From Sedimentisphaerales bacterium (GTDB taxonomy: Bacteria; Planctomycetota; Phycisphaerae; Sedimentisphaerales; Anaerohalosphaeraceae), in NCBI GenBank assembly GCA_028282905.1, contig JANQGW010000158.1, forward strand, positions 1-45,146: DNA of 45,146 nucleotides. The letters are read 5' to 3'. Of the stretch, positions 22,988 through 31,803 are shown piece after piece (the first letter of the stretch is position 1; each line of letters starts with the position of its first letter). Position numbers and translations under genes: made by a program. The notes below the pieces were generated by a model. It saw nothing but the letters and a program-made list of their open reading frames with translations, was not told the origin of the DNA and ran no database searches.

Positions 22988-24079
22988 ATGGCATCAAAAC
23001 CCAAAGCAAAAGGCTCATGGGGCGTTCGGTTTTTTATTTTCGTTCTGGGCATCACGCTCGGTATCTTATTTTTCTGGCTGTTGAATGTTCTCGAGAAGGA
23101 TATTGGTAATATCAAAATGCCCGACAAGAAGCATGTGCGGGCTGAATTTGTGGATGAATCCCTGGATACGCAGCAGAAAACACTAAATAAAGATATCCAG
23201 CGTCTGGGCCACAAGATTAAGACGCTCGGCGAACAGCTTGAGAATGTGGTAACCATTACACGAAATCACCAGAATACGATCAATCAACTGCTGCCGATTC
23301 AAAAACAGAGCATCGAACAGGGCGTTGAGTTTCCAGATGAAAGCAAACAGGCCTTGAGCGGTGCCCAGTCTGCTTTTCTTGACAATCAAAAGCTTCAGCA
23401 GAATCTAAATAAACAAATCAGTGAACTAACGCTTGCGCGACAGGACAAACAGGCAGAACTGCACGATCTGGAAGAGAAAATCAAACCGCTCGAAGAGGAT
23501 TTTAGTGAGGAATGGCAGCGTCTTTCGGATTTACACGATATAAAGGTTGCCGCGATTAAACTGGGCGTTTTGATTCCAATCTTTATTGTAACATCTGTAT
23601 TTTTTATGAAATTTCGCACCAGTGCCTACTGGCCGCTGGTCTGGGCGACATTTATCGCGGCATTTATCAAGATTGCTTTTGTCGCACATTATTATTTCGA
23701 TGAGAAGTTGTTTAATTATATTGCAATTTTAGTTCTAATTGCGATCGTGCTGCGGTTGCTGATTTATTTGATTCGCATGATTGTCGCTCCGAAAAAAGAT
23801 TTGCTGATTAAGCAGTACCAGCAGTTGTATGACAAATGCCTGTGTCCCGTATGCAGCAAGCCCATCCGAACCGGACCACTGCGGTATATCGGAGGACTGA
23901 AGAAAAAGTCGCCCCTGCATGTCGGCGGCGAATGCGGTCTGGATCAACAGCAGCCCTACTCCTGCCCATCCTGCGGCAGCGGATTATATCACAAATGTGA
24001 AAAATGCGGCAACATCCGCCATACACTGCTGCCATACTGTGAACACTGCGGCGATGAACGAAAATCTGATACAAATTGA
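22988..24079 (+). CDS. Membrane protein with coiled coil and C-terminal zinc ribbons
   Basis: 363 residues from ATG 22988 (AGGAG 8 nt upstream; a GTG at 22964 lacks one). Membrane helix near 12-32 (FFIFVLGITLGILFFWLL), a long coiled coil ~50-185 rich in Gln/Lys/Glu, then two or three membrane helices (~190-275). A cysteine-rich end contains CLCPVCSKP, YSCPSCGSGLYHKCEKCG and YCEHCGD, enough for two zinc ribbons. I do not recognise a named family. The layout suggests an envelope scaffold or sensor with a cytoplasmic zinc module. Downstream are a lipoprotein and a DUF2339 protein. The last codons (SDTN) fall within a 10-bp repeat. Confidence 0.8.
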   Translation: MASKPKAKGSWGVRFFIFVLGITLGILFFWLLNVLEKDIGNIKMPDKKHVRAEFVDESLDTQQKTLNKDIQRLGHKIKTLGEQLENVVTITRNHQNTINQLLPIQKQSIEQGVEFPDESKQALSGAQSAFLDNQKLQQNLNKQISELTLARQDKQAELHDLEEKIKPLEEDFSEEWQRLSDLHDIKVAAIKLGVLIPIFIVTSVFFMKFRTSAYWPLVWATFIAAFIKIAFVAHYYFDEKLFNYIAILVLIAIVLRLLIYLIRMIVAPKKDLLIKQYQQLYDKCLCPVCSKPIRTGPLRYIGGLKKKSPLHVGGECGLDQQQPYSCPSCGSGLYHKCEKCGNIRHTLLPYCEHCGDERKSDTN

Positions 24080-24200
24080 TACAATAAACAGAAGCGTGGA
24101 ACGGCAGTGACACGATGCGACACAGAGAAGGGGAGAATGAACCATGAAGAACGTGAAAAGGATAAGAATTAAATCGGTGTCCTCGGCGCAGGGCTGCTGT
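24068..24200. repeat. Short-period intergenic repeat patch
   Basis: Contains GATACAAATT-GATACAATAA (24068-24087), GACACGATGC-GACACAGAG (24109-24127), the 14-mer AATGAACCATGAAG (24136-24149, also at 31704-31717) and a TCGGTGTCCTCGGCG block (24174-24188) like that at 32542-32566. It lies between the zinc-ribbon gene and the lipoprotein gene; no promoter was evident. Confidence 0.6.
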
Positions 24201-24251
24201 GGGGAGTGCTGTCCGGAGAACGGTAAATATTTCCTTATTACAAAGGTGAAA

Positions 24252-24788
24252 ATGAAAAACAGATTATTGTCTATGGCGGTTATTGCTGTATCTTTGCTTT
24301 TAGGCTCTTGTATCTTTTATCCGAAGCCTAATGTGAGAATCTTCAGCAAAGAAGGGGCGATGATGTTGGAAGCCTCAATATATAAAGGGCAAGTGTCACC
24401 CTATTATGAACTTACTGTTGGCCATCCGAGTTTTCCAATACGACAACTGCCGGAGGTATATATTGAGATTGATGAAGACCAGCGTGTTCTCTTGTCTGAG
24501 ATTACTCCTGAATATCTTTTTTCAAATGCCTCTGAATCTCCGTTTGAAGAATCAAAATATTCAGATTGGCCGGAGGGTGCTTTTTCTATACGGATTGAAA
24601 ATGAAAATAAGAGTAGATCGTACTATTTTGTCGCAACCCGTAAGAAACTCCTGCAATTCAGAACAGGTATGAAACCTGTTATTTGGAATAAAGAGCAAAC
24701 CAAAAGATATACTTTTCCCCTCAGTCATCAGGATGCTGTGGAATTGTTTGGAGAACCGGGAACGGTCGTGGATTTTGTGCGGTATTAG
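24252..24788 (+). CDS. Hypothetical lipoprotein
   Basis: 178 residues from ATG 24252, where AAAGGTG lies upstream; an in-frame extension to 24144 is repeat sequence and unlikely. Signal MKNRLLSMAVIAVSLLLGSC places the lipid-modified cysteine at residue 20. The remainder is mixed beta-like sequence (YYELTVGHPSFPIRQLPEVYIEID, YYFVATRKKLLQFRTG) without a family I recognise. Its codon use looks more AT-rich than its neighbours. It stands between the zinc-ribbon membrane protein and the DUF2339 gene, all inside the pair of 34-bp repeats. Confidence 0.75.
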   Translation: MKNRLLSMAVIAVSLLLGSCIFYPKPNVRIFSKEGAMMLEASIYKGQVSPYYELTVGHPSFPIRQLPEVYIEIDEDQRVLLSEITPEYLFSNASESPFEESKYSDWPEGAFSIRIENENKSRSYYFVATRKKLLQFRTGMKPVIWNKEQTKRYTFPLSHQDAVELFGEPGTVVDFVRY

Positions 24789-24863
24789 CAGTAAGTATAT
24801 ATAATAGATGAGTACGAGTTATTTTGACTGAATAAGCGGTTTGTATTTAAGGAGGTGTAACGC

Positions 24864-27800
24864 ATGGATGAATTTGTTGGTGTCTTGATTCTGCTGGGGA
24901 TTCTGGTGTTTGCCGCCGGTCCCATCGCGGTGATTCTGGCGTTGGTGCTGTTTAATAAGCTTGGCCAGGTCGAGCGACGCCTCAAACAGATTGAGGCCCG
25001 CGGTATTGCGTCTGCGCCGCAGTCGGTAAAGCCTAAAGAAACGACTGTTGAAAGATTAACAGCGTCCCAGAAGGCACGCGCTTCGCAAGATGTCACGGTT
25101 CAGCCTCCAGTGGTTACGGCAAAACCCATTGTACCTCCTGTTCCGCCTATTCCACCGGCTATTGAGCCGAAACCGGGAAAAACTGAAGCGCAGCAAGTTG
25201 AAGTCCCGCCGGTCAATATCGGAAAGGTCGAGATTTCCCAATCACAGCCGGCCGATGCGGAAGTGCATCCGCCGGAACGGCCCAAACAGCCGCCGGTGAC
25301 TGCTGTCTCGCAGCCGCCCAAGCCCGCGTCTAAGGGGATAGCGACACTGAAAGCCGGTTTCGAGGAGAAAATCGGTATTACCGCTGCACTGGTCGTTGGT
25401 GTGATCGTACTGATTGTCGGGGTGGGCTTCTTCTTGAAATATGTCTATGAAAATTCGCTGTTCAGCGATTTAGCCCGGGTATGGCTGGTGGCCGCGGGTG
25501 GGGCGGCTTCATTGGTTGTCGGTGAAATTATCCGCCGCCGCGATTACGGCATTGTTGCTAAAGGTCTGGCGGCTCTGGGGTTCGCCTTGCTGTATGCATC
25601 AGTATTCAGTGCCGGGCGGGTATATAGTTTGATTGATTTGACGACTGCACTTGTGCTGGCGTTATGCGTATCCGCCGGTGCGATGGCTTACGCTGTTTCG
25701 TTGAATGACCGGTTTACGGCGTTCCTGTCGCTATTGGGCGGCTATCTCAGCCCGCTTGTGATTATGTACGACAAAATTCTGCCGATGCCCGTGTTCAGCT
25801 ACCTTCTGGCGCTGAGTATCGGGGCCATGGCGTCGGCGATGTTTCGCCGGTGGCGGGCGGTCAACTGGATTGCGTTTGTCGGCACCTATCTGCTCTATAC
25901 CGTCTGGTTCGAGCAGTTCTATGCACCCAGCTATATGCGCCAATCATTGATGTGGGTGGGTATTTTCGGGGCGATGTATCTGGTCCAGCCGATTCTTTTC
26001 GGATTAGTACGAAAGGTCAACGCCCGGGCTGAAGATGTGACGTTGGTGGTAGCCAACAGCATCGCGGTCTTTTATTATTTCTCGCGAATTCTTTATGCGA
26101 CTCATCAGCAGCAGCTGGCTCTGGCAATTGGTGCGTTCGGCATCATTCATCTTGGTCTCATGGCAGCGGTTCTGGTTCGCTGCCGGGATGATAAAAAGCT
26201 GTCCACAGCACTTGGTGTGCTGGGGACGGCACTAATCACAACGGCCATCGGTGTCTATTTTGCCGAAATGCCGCCGAAAATCCTCGGCTGGGCGGTCGAA
26301 GCAGTGGTGCTGACCTTTATCGGCTTGCGATATAAAAGTTATGCGGCCCGAATCATGGGATTTTTAGTGGCGGGTGTCAGTATTATTGGTTTGCTGTATC
26401 ATCTGCCGCTGCACGACGGTCAGCCGTTCCGTCTGCTCGCCAACGGACCGTTCGCAACGTGGTTGTTTGTTTCAGCGGCATTGCTGGTCTGCTATGTCCT
26501 GTGGCGAAGGATGGCTGGTGTTGTCGATGCGGAGCGAGAATTCGGTTCACAGGTCTATTATGTGATTGGAGTCTTGCTGCTGGCATCCGGTTGCGCGTTG
26601 GAATGGTATGCGTATTGTGACCTGACATTTTTGAAGCAGGCGGTTTCGGACAGTCGTTTCCTGATGGGCATGACGCTGATTTCCTCGGCATTGCTGGCGG
26701 TATTATCAACCCGGCCGCTGCGGCCGGGAGGTGCCGGCGTTAAAACGATTGCCGCAATGACGGCGGTTGGCGGGGCGATTTTTACGGGGCTGACGGTTTT
26801 GGGTGTCTATACTGAGCCGTTTTTACTATTTGTTAATGTCCCGTTTGTTGTGGCGTGTGTGTTTGTGGTGTCCTTCTTCTGGAGTGTTCGGCAGCTAAGC
26901 AGCCGCTCCGAGCCGAACCCATTTCAGTCTGAGTTGGTCGATTCACTGGTGGTCGTGGGATTGATTCTGATTGCGGTACTGATCAGTGAACAGCTGTATA
27001 TGTTCTGGTACTGCCGCCATGAATATGCCGGCCCGGTTGCCGGTTGGCGGGCCAATGCCTGGCGTTATATGACGATTGGCTGGGCGGTTTACGGCGTGGC
27101 GATGCTGTATGCGGGCATTCGATTTAAAAAAGCCCCGATCAAAGGCCTGGCCGCTTGTATGGCGGTCTTGTCAGTGGCCGGACTGTGTGCGGGATTGCCG
27201 CTGCACAAATCCGGCGATTTCAAATTTGTTTTTAATCTGCCGTTTATCACCTGGATTTGCTCGGCAACGGGACTGCTCATCGGTCACGGTCTGTGGCGGT
27301 TCATGCCGCAGGCACAAAAGCAGGAAAGAGAAAACTTTTCACAGGTCTATTACATCTTCGGCGTTTTGCTGGCGGGAATTGGGTGTGTGGTGGAATGGTA
27401 CGCTCGCTGTCGCTGGCAGATCAGTGATACCCATACCGGCCAAGTCCATTTCCTTCTGGGCGTGGTGATTATGCTCGCGACGGTACAACTGGTTTGTTTT
27501 ATCCGCTCACTCGCCCCGGCCGGATGGGGCGTTCGCGTGGTTGGTCTGGCGGTTGGTCTGTTTGGCGCCGGTTACGCGTTTTATGTCATGGGGCAGGTGT
27601 ATGATGAGGCGTTTACGCTGTTTGCCAATGGGCCGTTTATGATTTTACTGCTCTATGTCGCGGCGATGCTGGCATCCGCGGCATTTACACGTGATGTCAA
27701 ACTCGGAAAATGGTCGCTGGCGTTACCGATGGTATTGGCGGGACTGATTTTGCTGTGGGGAATTCTCAGCCAGCAGATTTATCAGTATTTCTACTGGCGA

Positions 27801-28154
27801 TATGAATCTGATGCGGTGATTGAGAACTGGCGGTTTTCGGCGCAGATGTATATTTCCCTGTCGTGGGCCATCTATGCGGCTCTGCTGCTGCTGATCGGCT
27901 TTTTCAAACGGGCCGCGGGCGTGCGGTATCTGTCACTGACGATTTTTACCGTACTTTTAGGCAAAATTAACTGGGACATCCACGAATTGCCGACCGAATA
28001 CCGGATTGCCACGTTTGTCACCACCGGCCTGATTCTGGTGGGCGTTTCATTCCTGTACCAGTTCCTCAAGAAAAAAGGCTTTTTTGACACTATACAAGAC
28101 AAAAAAATAGAACAATTAAAAAATAATCCTGTAAATCCCGTAAATCCTGTCTAA
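24864..28154 (+). CDS. DUF2339 family large polytopic membrane protein
   Basis: 1096 residues; AAGGAGG 8 nt before the ATG. A first membrane helix (FVGVLILLGILVFAAGPIAVILALVLF), a basic/coiled segment and a proline-rich linker (~80-165; PPVPPIPPAIEPKPG) lead into more than twenty membrane helices. That order is typical of DUF2339, whose function is not established. Four similar helix starts recur (ANGPFATWL, VNVPFVVAC, FNLPFITWI, ANGPFMILL), and two segments, LPLHDGQPF...VYYVIGVLL...EWYAYC and LPLHKSGDF...VYYIFGVLL...EWYARC, look duplicated. The C-terminus NNPVNPVNPV is encoded by repeat copy B. It is probably a cell-envelope protein. Confidence 0.9.
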   Translation: MDEFVGVLILLGILVFAAGPIAVILALVLFNKLGQVERRLKQIEARGIASAPQSVKPKETTVERLTASQKARASQDVTVQPPVVTAKPIVPPVPPIPPAIEPKPGKTEAQQVEVPPVNIGKVEISQSQPADAEVHPPERPKQPPVTAVSQPPKPASKGIATLKAGFEEKIGITAALVVGVIVLIVGVGFFLKYVYENSLFSDLARVWLVAAGGAASLVVGEIIRRRDYGIVAKGLAALGFALLYASVFSAGRVYSLIDLTTALVLALCVSAGAMAYAVSLNDRFTAFLSLLGGYLSPLVIMYDKILPMPVFSYLLALSIGAMASAMFRRWRAVNWIAFVGTYLLYTVWFEQFYAPSYMRQSLMWVGIFGAMYLVQPILFGLVRKVNARAEDVTLVVANSIAVFYYFSRILYATHQQQLALAIGAFGIIHLGLMAAVLVRCRDDKKLSTALGVLGTALITTAIGVYFAEMPPKILGWAVEAVVLTFIGLRYKSYAARIMGFLVAGVSIIGLLYHLPLHDGQPFRLLANGPFATWLFVSAALLVCYVLWRRMAGVVDAEREFGSQVYYVIGVLLLASGCALEWYAYCDLTFLKQAVSDSRFLMGMTLISSALLAVLSTRPLRPGGAGVKTIAAMTAVGGAIFTGLTVLGVYTEPFLLFVNVPFVVACVFVVSFFWSVRQLSSRSEPNPFQSELVDSLVVVGLILIAVLISEQLYMFWYCRHEYAGPVAGWRANAWRYMTIGWAVYGVAMLYAGIRFKKAPIKGLAACMAVLSVAGLCAGLPLHKSGDFKFVFNLPFITWICSATGLLIGHGLWRFMPQAQKQERENFSQVYYIFGVLLAGIGCVVEWYARCRWQISDTHTGQVHFLLGVVIMLATVQLVCFIRSLAPAGWGVRVVGLAVGLFGAGYAFYVMGQVYDEAFTLFANGPFMILLLYVAAMLASAAFTRDVKLGKWSLALPMVLAGLILLWGILSQQIYQYFYWRYESDAVIENWRFSAQMYISLSWAIYAALLLLIGFFKRAAGVRYLSLTIFTVLLGKINWDIHELPTEYRIATFVTTGLILVGVSFLYQFLKKKGFFDTIQDKKIEQLKNNPVNPVNPV

Positions 28155-28158
28155 AATA
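28125..28158 (+). repeat. 34-bp repeat copy B
   Basis: AATCCTGTA, AATCCCGTA, AATCCTGTC then TAAAATA. Inverted relative to copy A at 22854-22887. It encodes the end of the DUF2339 protein and its stop codon. Confidence 0.8.
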
Positions 28159-28186
28159 TAATTCATGAAATTGGTGTAATCTGCTT

Positions 28187-28218
28187 GCCGGGCCGTAGCT
28201 TAGAGAGCGAAGGCTGGC
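28187..28218. repeat. REP-like imperfect palindrome
   Basis: A GC-rich 32-bp element beginning GCCGGGCCGTAG and ending GAAGGCTGGC, with complementary GCC...GGC ends and an inner CTT/AAG pairing, in an otherwise AT-rich gap before the acyltransferase gene. It resembles the small interspersed palindromes common in intergenic DNA; only one copy is in this window. Confidence 0.45.
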
Positions 28219-28241
28219 GTACTAAATAAAGGACGCGAATA

Positions 28242-31200
28242 TTGGATACGGACAACCAACCCATCAAAATGACCCGCTCATTCGACTGGCACAACGCCAC
28301 CCAGTTTTTGGGGGCTTTAAACGATAACGTCTTCCGCTGGCTGTTAGTGTTCTTCTTGATCAATCTGACCGGTGACAAGATCGCTTCAGTGACTTCTAAA
28401 ACCGGGGCTGTTTTTGTGATACCGTTTTTATTGTTTACGCCGATCGCCGGAGTCATTGCAGACCGTTTCAGCAAACGCAATATCATTGTCTTGACCAAAG
28501 TTGCGGAACTGGTCTTGATGGTGCTGGGACTGCTGGCATTTTATGCGGGACAGGAATACGGAATCTACATCGTGCTGTTTCTGATGTGTACGCAAAGTGC
28601 CTTTTTCGGCCCTTGTAAATACGGGATTATTCCCGAATTGGTAAAGCAGGACCAGATTTCCCGTGCCAACAGCTTTTTGGAAGGAATGACCTATTTGTCG
28701 ATCGTGGTCGGCACAGCGTTTGCGACATGGCTGGCGGATTTACTGGAACCGCATTATTCACTGGCTTCTATTTCCTGTATTGTGATTGCGATTGCCGGTG
28801 TCCTGACCAGCTTTCGGATTGGAAAAACGCGTCCCATGTCAACCGGACGAACACTCGCGTCGGAAATGTCGATAAAAGAAGCCATCCTCATCGTAAAGAG
28901 AATCAAAAGTGACAAGTATCTCTTTATGACGGTGATCGCCAGCGCTTATTTTATGCTGCTGGGTGGTTTTGCTCAGATTAACATGATTCCGTTTGGCGAC
29001 GAAGTTTGCGGGTATGATTATATCAAGAGCGGCTACCTGTTTTTAATTGCCGCCGTCGGTATAGGCATTGGTTCCTGGCTGGCGGGTAAACTGTCCGGCC
29101 GTTCGGTCGAGTTCGGTATTGTCCCTATCGGAGCGGCGGGTATGGCGATCATGTCAATTGGGTTGGGTTTGATGGGGTTTTTAACGGATCCCGGCAATGT
29201 GGCGATGTCATCGATTTTTGTGATGATTCTTGTGTTCGGTGTTAGCTGTGGCTTGTTTATCGTGCCGATTCACGCGTTTATTCAGATGCGTGCCCCTGAT
29301 GAATTGCGAGGCAAAATTGTTGCCGCTTCCAATTTTCTGGGTTGGATTGGGATATTAGTTGCTTCCGGATTAGTCGGATTTTTCTGCGGAACATTGGGCG
29401 TAGCCTCCAGCACGATGTTCTTGGCCCTCGGTCTGCTGACACTCGTATTGGCAGTCGCCGCTGTGATCATCCTGCCGGACTTTCTGGTGCGGCTGATCGT
29501 GGTGCTGATGACGCGCACAATTTATCGCATCAAGGTGGTCGGCGAAGAAAATATCCCGCTTGAAGGGCCGGCCTTGATTGTGTCCAATCATGTTTCCTGG
29601 GCCGATGCGGTCGTGCTTGGCGCGACCCAGCAGCGGCGAATCCGTTTTGTGATGGACCGAGCCATCTATAGCCATCCGGCCCTGCACTGGCTGTTTAAAC
29701 TGATGCGGGTGATCCCCATCAGTTCGACCGACCCGCCGCGTAAAATTGTCGGCGCTCTCCAAGAGGCTCGGCAAGCACTGGATGACGGCTTTTTGGTCTG
29801 CATCTTTGCCGAGGGCATGATTACACGTACCGGCATGCTGGGCAAGTTCCGCGCCGGCTTTGAGAAAATCGTCAAAGACAGCGATTACCCCATCATCCCG
29901 ACGTATCTGGGCGGGTTGTGGGGCAGTATTCTCAGCCATTACCACGGTGAGTTGCTCACGTCCTGGCCGCGGAAACTGCCGTGCCCGGTCAGTGTCCATT
30001 TTGGATCGCCGATGCCGGCGACTTCGTCGCCGCGCGATATCCGCTGGGCGATTGAGGAGTTGTCAGTCGATTACTTCAAGCAGAAAAAATCCAATTGCCG
30101 CAGTCTGGGCGAAATGTTTGTCAAAACCTGCCGCAAACACTGGTCCAAAGAGTGCATGTCCGATACGACCGGCAAACGTCTGACATTTGGCAGGACACTG
30201 GCTGGCGCGACGGCGCTGTCGGAAAAAATCGCCTCGCAAACGGCTTCTCAGCAGAATGTGGGTATATTCCTGCCTTCGTCGGTGGTTGGTGCGGTGGCCA
30301 ACTATGCGGTGGCGTTGCTGGGTAAAACTTCGGTCAATCTGTCCTATACCGCTTCGCCGGAGGATCGGGAGTATATGATCGAAACGGCAGAAATTCAAAC
30401 CGTGCTGACAAGCAAGGCATTTCTGGAAAAGCTCGAAATTGATGCCGACAGCCTGCCCGGTGTGATTTTCATGGAAGATTTTGCCGCTGGCTTGACGGAT
30501 GCCGATAAACGCAATGCCTTTATTAAAGCTCGTTTTAAATCCATAAAAAAACTTGCTCATCTACCTGCTGATTTCAGCCCGGATGATACCGCAACCATCC
30601 TGTTTTCTTCCGGCAGCAGCGGCCGGCCCAAAGGCGTCCAGTTGACCCATTTGAATATCCACGGCGATATTGACAGTGCCCTGACCGTTTTTCGTATCAA
30701 TAAGAGCGACAAACTATGTGGTATCCTGCCGTTTTTCCACTCGTTCGGCCTGACCTGTACGATGTGGCTGCCGTTGGCGGCGGGGGTTCCGGCCTGTTTT
30801 ATCCCCAACCCGCTCGACGGCAAACTTGTTGGCCAGACTATTCATGATGAAAATGCGACGTTGCTGTTTGCCACGCCGACGTTTCTGCTCAATTATTACC
30901 GCCGCTGTAAGGCCGAGGAATTGTCTTCGCTGCGATTTATTGTGTGCGGGGCCGAAAAGCTCAAAGTCAAACTGATCGAATCATTTGAGAAAAAATTCGG
31001 CGTCCGCCCCTGTGAAGGCTATGGCGCGACAGAATGCGCACCGCTGATAGCCTTTAATGTGCCCGATGCCGAGGTGGGTGGCGCCCGACAGGTCGGTACC
31101 AAGGCCGGCACCGTCGGTCATACCATTCCCGGCTTGGCCGTCAAAGTGCTGCATCCGGAAACCGGCGATCCCGTTCCGCGCGGCGAAACAGGCCTGCTGT

Positions 31201-31673
31201 TCGTCAAGGGTGCCAACATAATGAAGGGCTATCTGAACCTCCCGGAAAAGACTGCCGCCGTGCTGAAAGACGGCTGGTACAATACCGGCGACCTGGTAAC
31301 GGTTGACGATGACGGTTTTGTGACGATTCGCGACCGTCTGAGCCGTTTTAGCAAGATTGGCGGCGAAATGGTTCCGCACATGACCATCGAGGAGGCCTGC
31401 ATGACCGGGCTGAATATCAGCGAACCGGTGCTGGCGGTCACCAGTGTGCCCGATGAGAAAAAGGGCGAGCAGATCGTGATTCTCTACGAACGTGAAAAGA
31501 TCGACCCGGATGCCTTGACCCGCGTGCTGGCTGAAAGCGGCATGCCCAAACTCTATATCCCCAAATCGGCCAACATCATCGCCGTTGATCAAATCCCGCA
31601 TCTCGGCAGCGGCAAACTCGATATGATGAAACTCCGCCAAATGGCCCTCGAAGCCAAACAACAGGAGCAATAG
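28242..31673 (+). CDS. Trifunctional fusion: LplT-like transporter, PlsC acyltransferase, acyl-ACP synthetase (Aas)
   Basis: 1143 residues, start TTG 28242 with AAGGA 8-9 nt upstream (an in-frame ATG lies at 28269). Residues ~1-420 are a 12-helix MFS lysophospholipid flippase of the LplT type (FLGALNDNVFRW). Residues ~430-610 are a PlsC-type 1-acyl-glycerophospholipid acyltransferase with the H-x4-D motif NHVSWAD and FAEGMITRTG. Residues ~620-1143 are an AMP-forming acyl synthetase (ILFSSGSSGRPKGV, GYGATECAP, GWYNTGDLV). Together they would take up lysophospholipid and re-acylate it at the inner membrane. This fusion order is known in several phyla. Neighbouring hydrolases could supply or remove acyl groups. 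Confidence 0.93.
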   Translation: MDTDNQPIKMTRSFDWHNATQFLGALNDNVFRWLLVFFLINLTGDKIASVTSKTGAVFVIPFLLFTPIAGVIADRFSKRNIIVLTKVAELVLMVLGLLAFYAGQEYGIYIVLFLMCTQSAFFGPCKYGIIPELVKQDQISRANSFLEGMTYLSIVVGTAFATWLADLLEPHYSLASISCIVIAIAGVLTSFRIGKTRPMSTGRTLASEMSIKEAILIVKRIKSDKYLFMTVIASAYFMLLGGFAQINMIPFGDEVCGYDYIKSGYLFLIAAVGIGIGSWLAGKLSGRSVEFGIVPIGAAGMAIMSIGLGLMGFLTDPGNVAMSSIFVMILVFGVSCGLFIVPIHAFIQMRAPDELRGKIVAASNFLGWIGILVASGLVGFFCGTLGVASSTMFLALGLLTLVLAVAAVIILPDFLVRLIVVLMTRTIYRIKVVGEENIPLEGPALIVSNHVSWADAVVLGATQQRRIRFVMDRAIYSHPALHWLFKLMRVIPISSTDPPRKIVGALQEARQALDDGFLVCIFAEGMITRTGMLGKFRAGFEKIVKDSDYPIIPTYLGGLWGSILSHYHGELLTSWPRKLPCPVSVHFGSPMPATSSPRDIRWAIEELSVDYFKQKKSNCRSLGEMFVKTCRKHWSKECMSDTTGKRLTFGRTLAGATALSEKIASQTASQQNVGIFLPSSVVGAVANYAVALLGKTSVNLSYTASPEDREYMIETAEIQTVLTSKAFLEKLEIDADSLPGVIFMEDFAAGLTDADKRNAFIKARFKSIKKLAHLPADFSPDDTATILFSSGSSGRPKGVQLTHLNIHGDIDSALTVFRINKSDKLCGILPFFHSFGLTCTMWLPLAAGVPACFIPNPLDGKLVGQTIHDENATLLFATPTFLLNYYRRCKAEELSSLRFIVCGAEKLKVKLIESFEKKFGVRPCEGYGATECAPLIAFNVPDAEVGGARQVGTKAGTVGHTIPGLAVKVLHPETGDPVPRGETGLLFVKGANIMKGYLNLPEKTAAVLKDGWYNTGDLVTVDDDGFVTIRDRLSRFSKIGGEMVPHMTIEEACMTGLNISEPVLAVTSVPDEKKGEQIVILYEREKIDPDALTRVLAESGMPKLYIPKSANIIAVDQIPHLGSGKLDMMKLRQMALEAKQQEQ

Positions 31674-31681
31674 AACCACAA

Positions 31682-31779
31682 ATGCACACGAATTGACACG
31701 AATAATGAACCATGAAGAGCATGAAGCCCATGAAGTTTTAATTAATTTTTTCTTCATGCCCTTCATGTGCTTCATGGTT
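31682..31779 (+). repeat. Repeat patch forming a long hairpin
   Basis: CACACGAATT-GACACGAATA (10-bp period) is followed by CATGAAG units every 9 bp. Arms 31708-31735 and 31752-31779 (28 nt each, 4 mismatches, 16-nt AT-rich loop) are complementary, each holding three ATGAAG/CTTCAT units. No U-tract follows. It sits between the acyltransferase and CPBP genes. Confidence 0.8.
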
Positions 31780-31803
31780 TAATTTCCTATTAGAGAAAGT
31801 TAT

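Noticed and set aside
24144-24251. N-terminal extension of the lipoprotein gene
   Set aside because: The extra 36 codons come from repeat sequence, while the ATG at 24252 starts a clean lipoprotein signal with AAAGGTG upstream.
30981-31775. Minus-strand frame of 264 codons at the end of the acyl-ACP synthetase
   Set aside because: Antisense shadow; its N-terminal part is merely the CATGAAG hairpin repeat read backwards.
31682-31779. CRISPR array
   Set aside because: The units are 9-10 bp with no spacers of constant length and no cas genes; it is a short-period repeat and hairpin.
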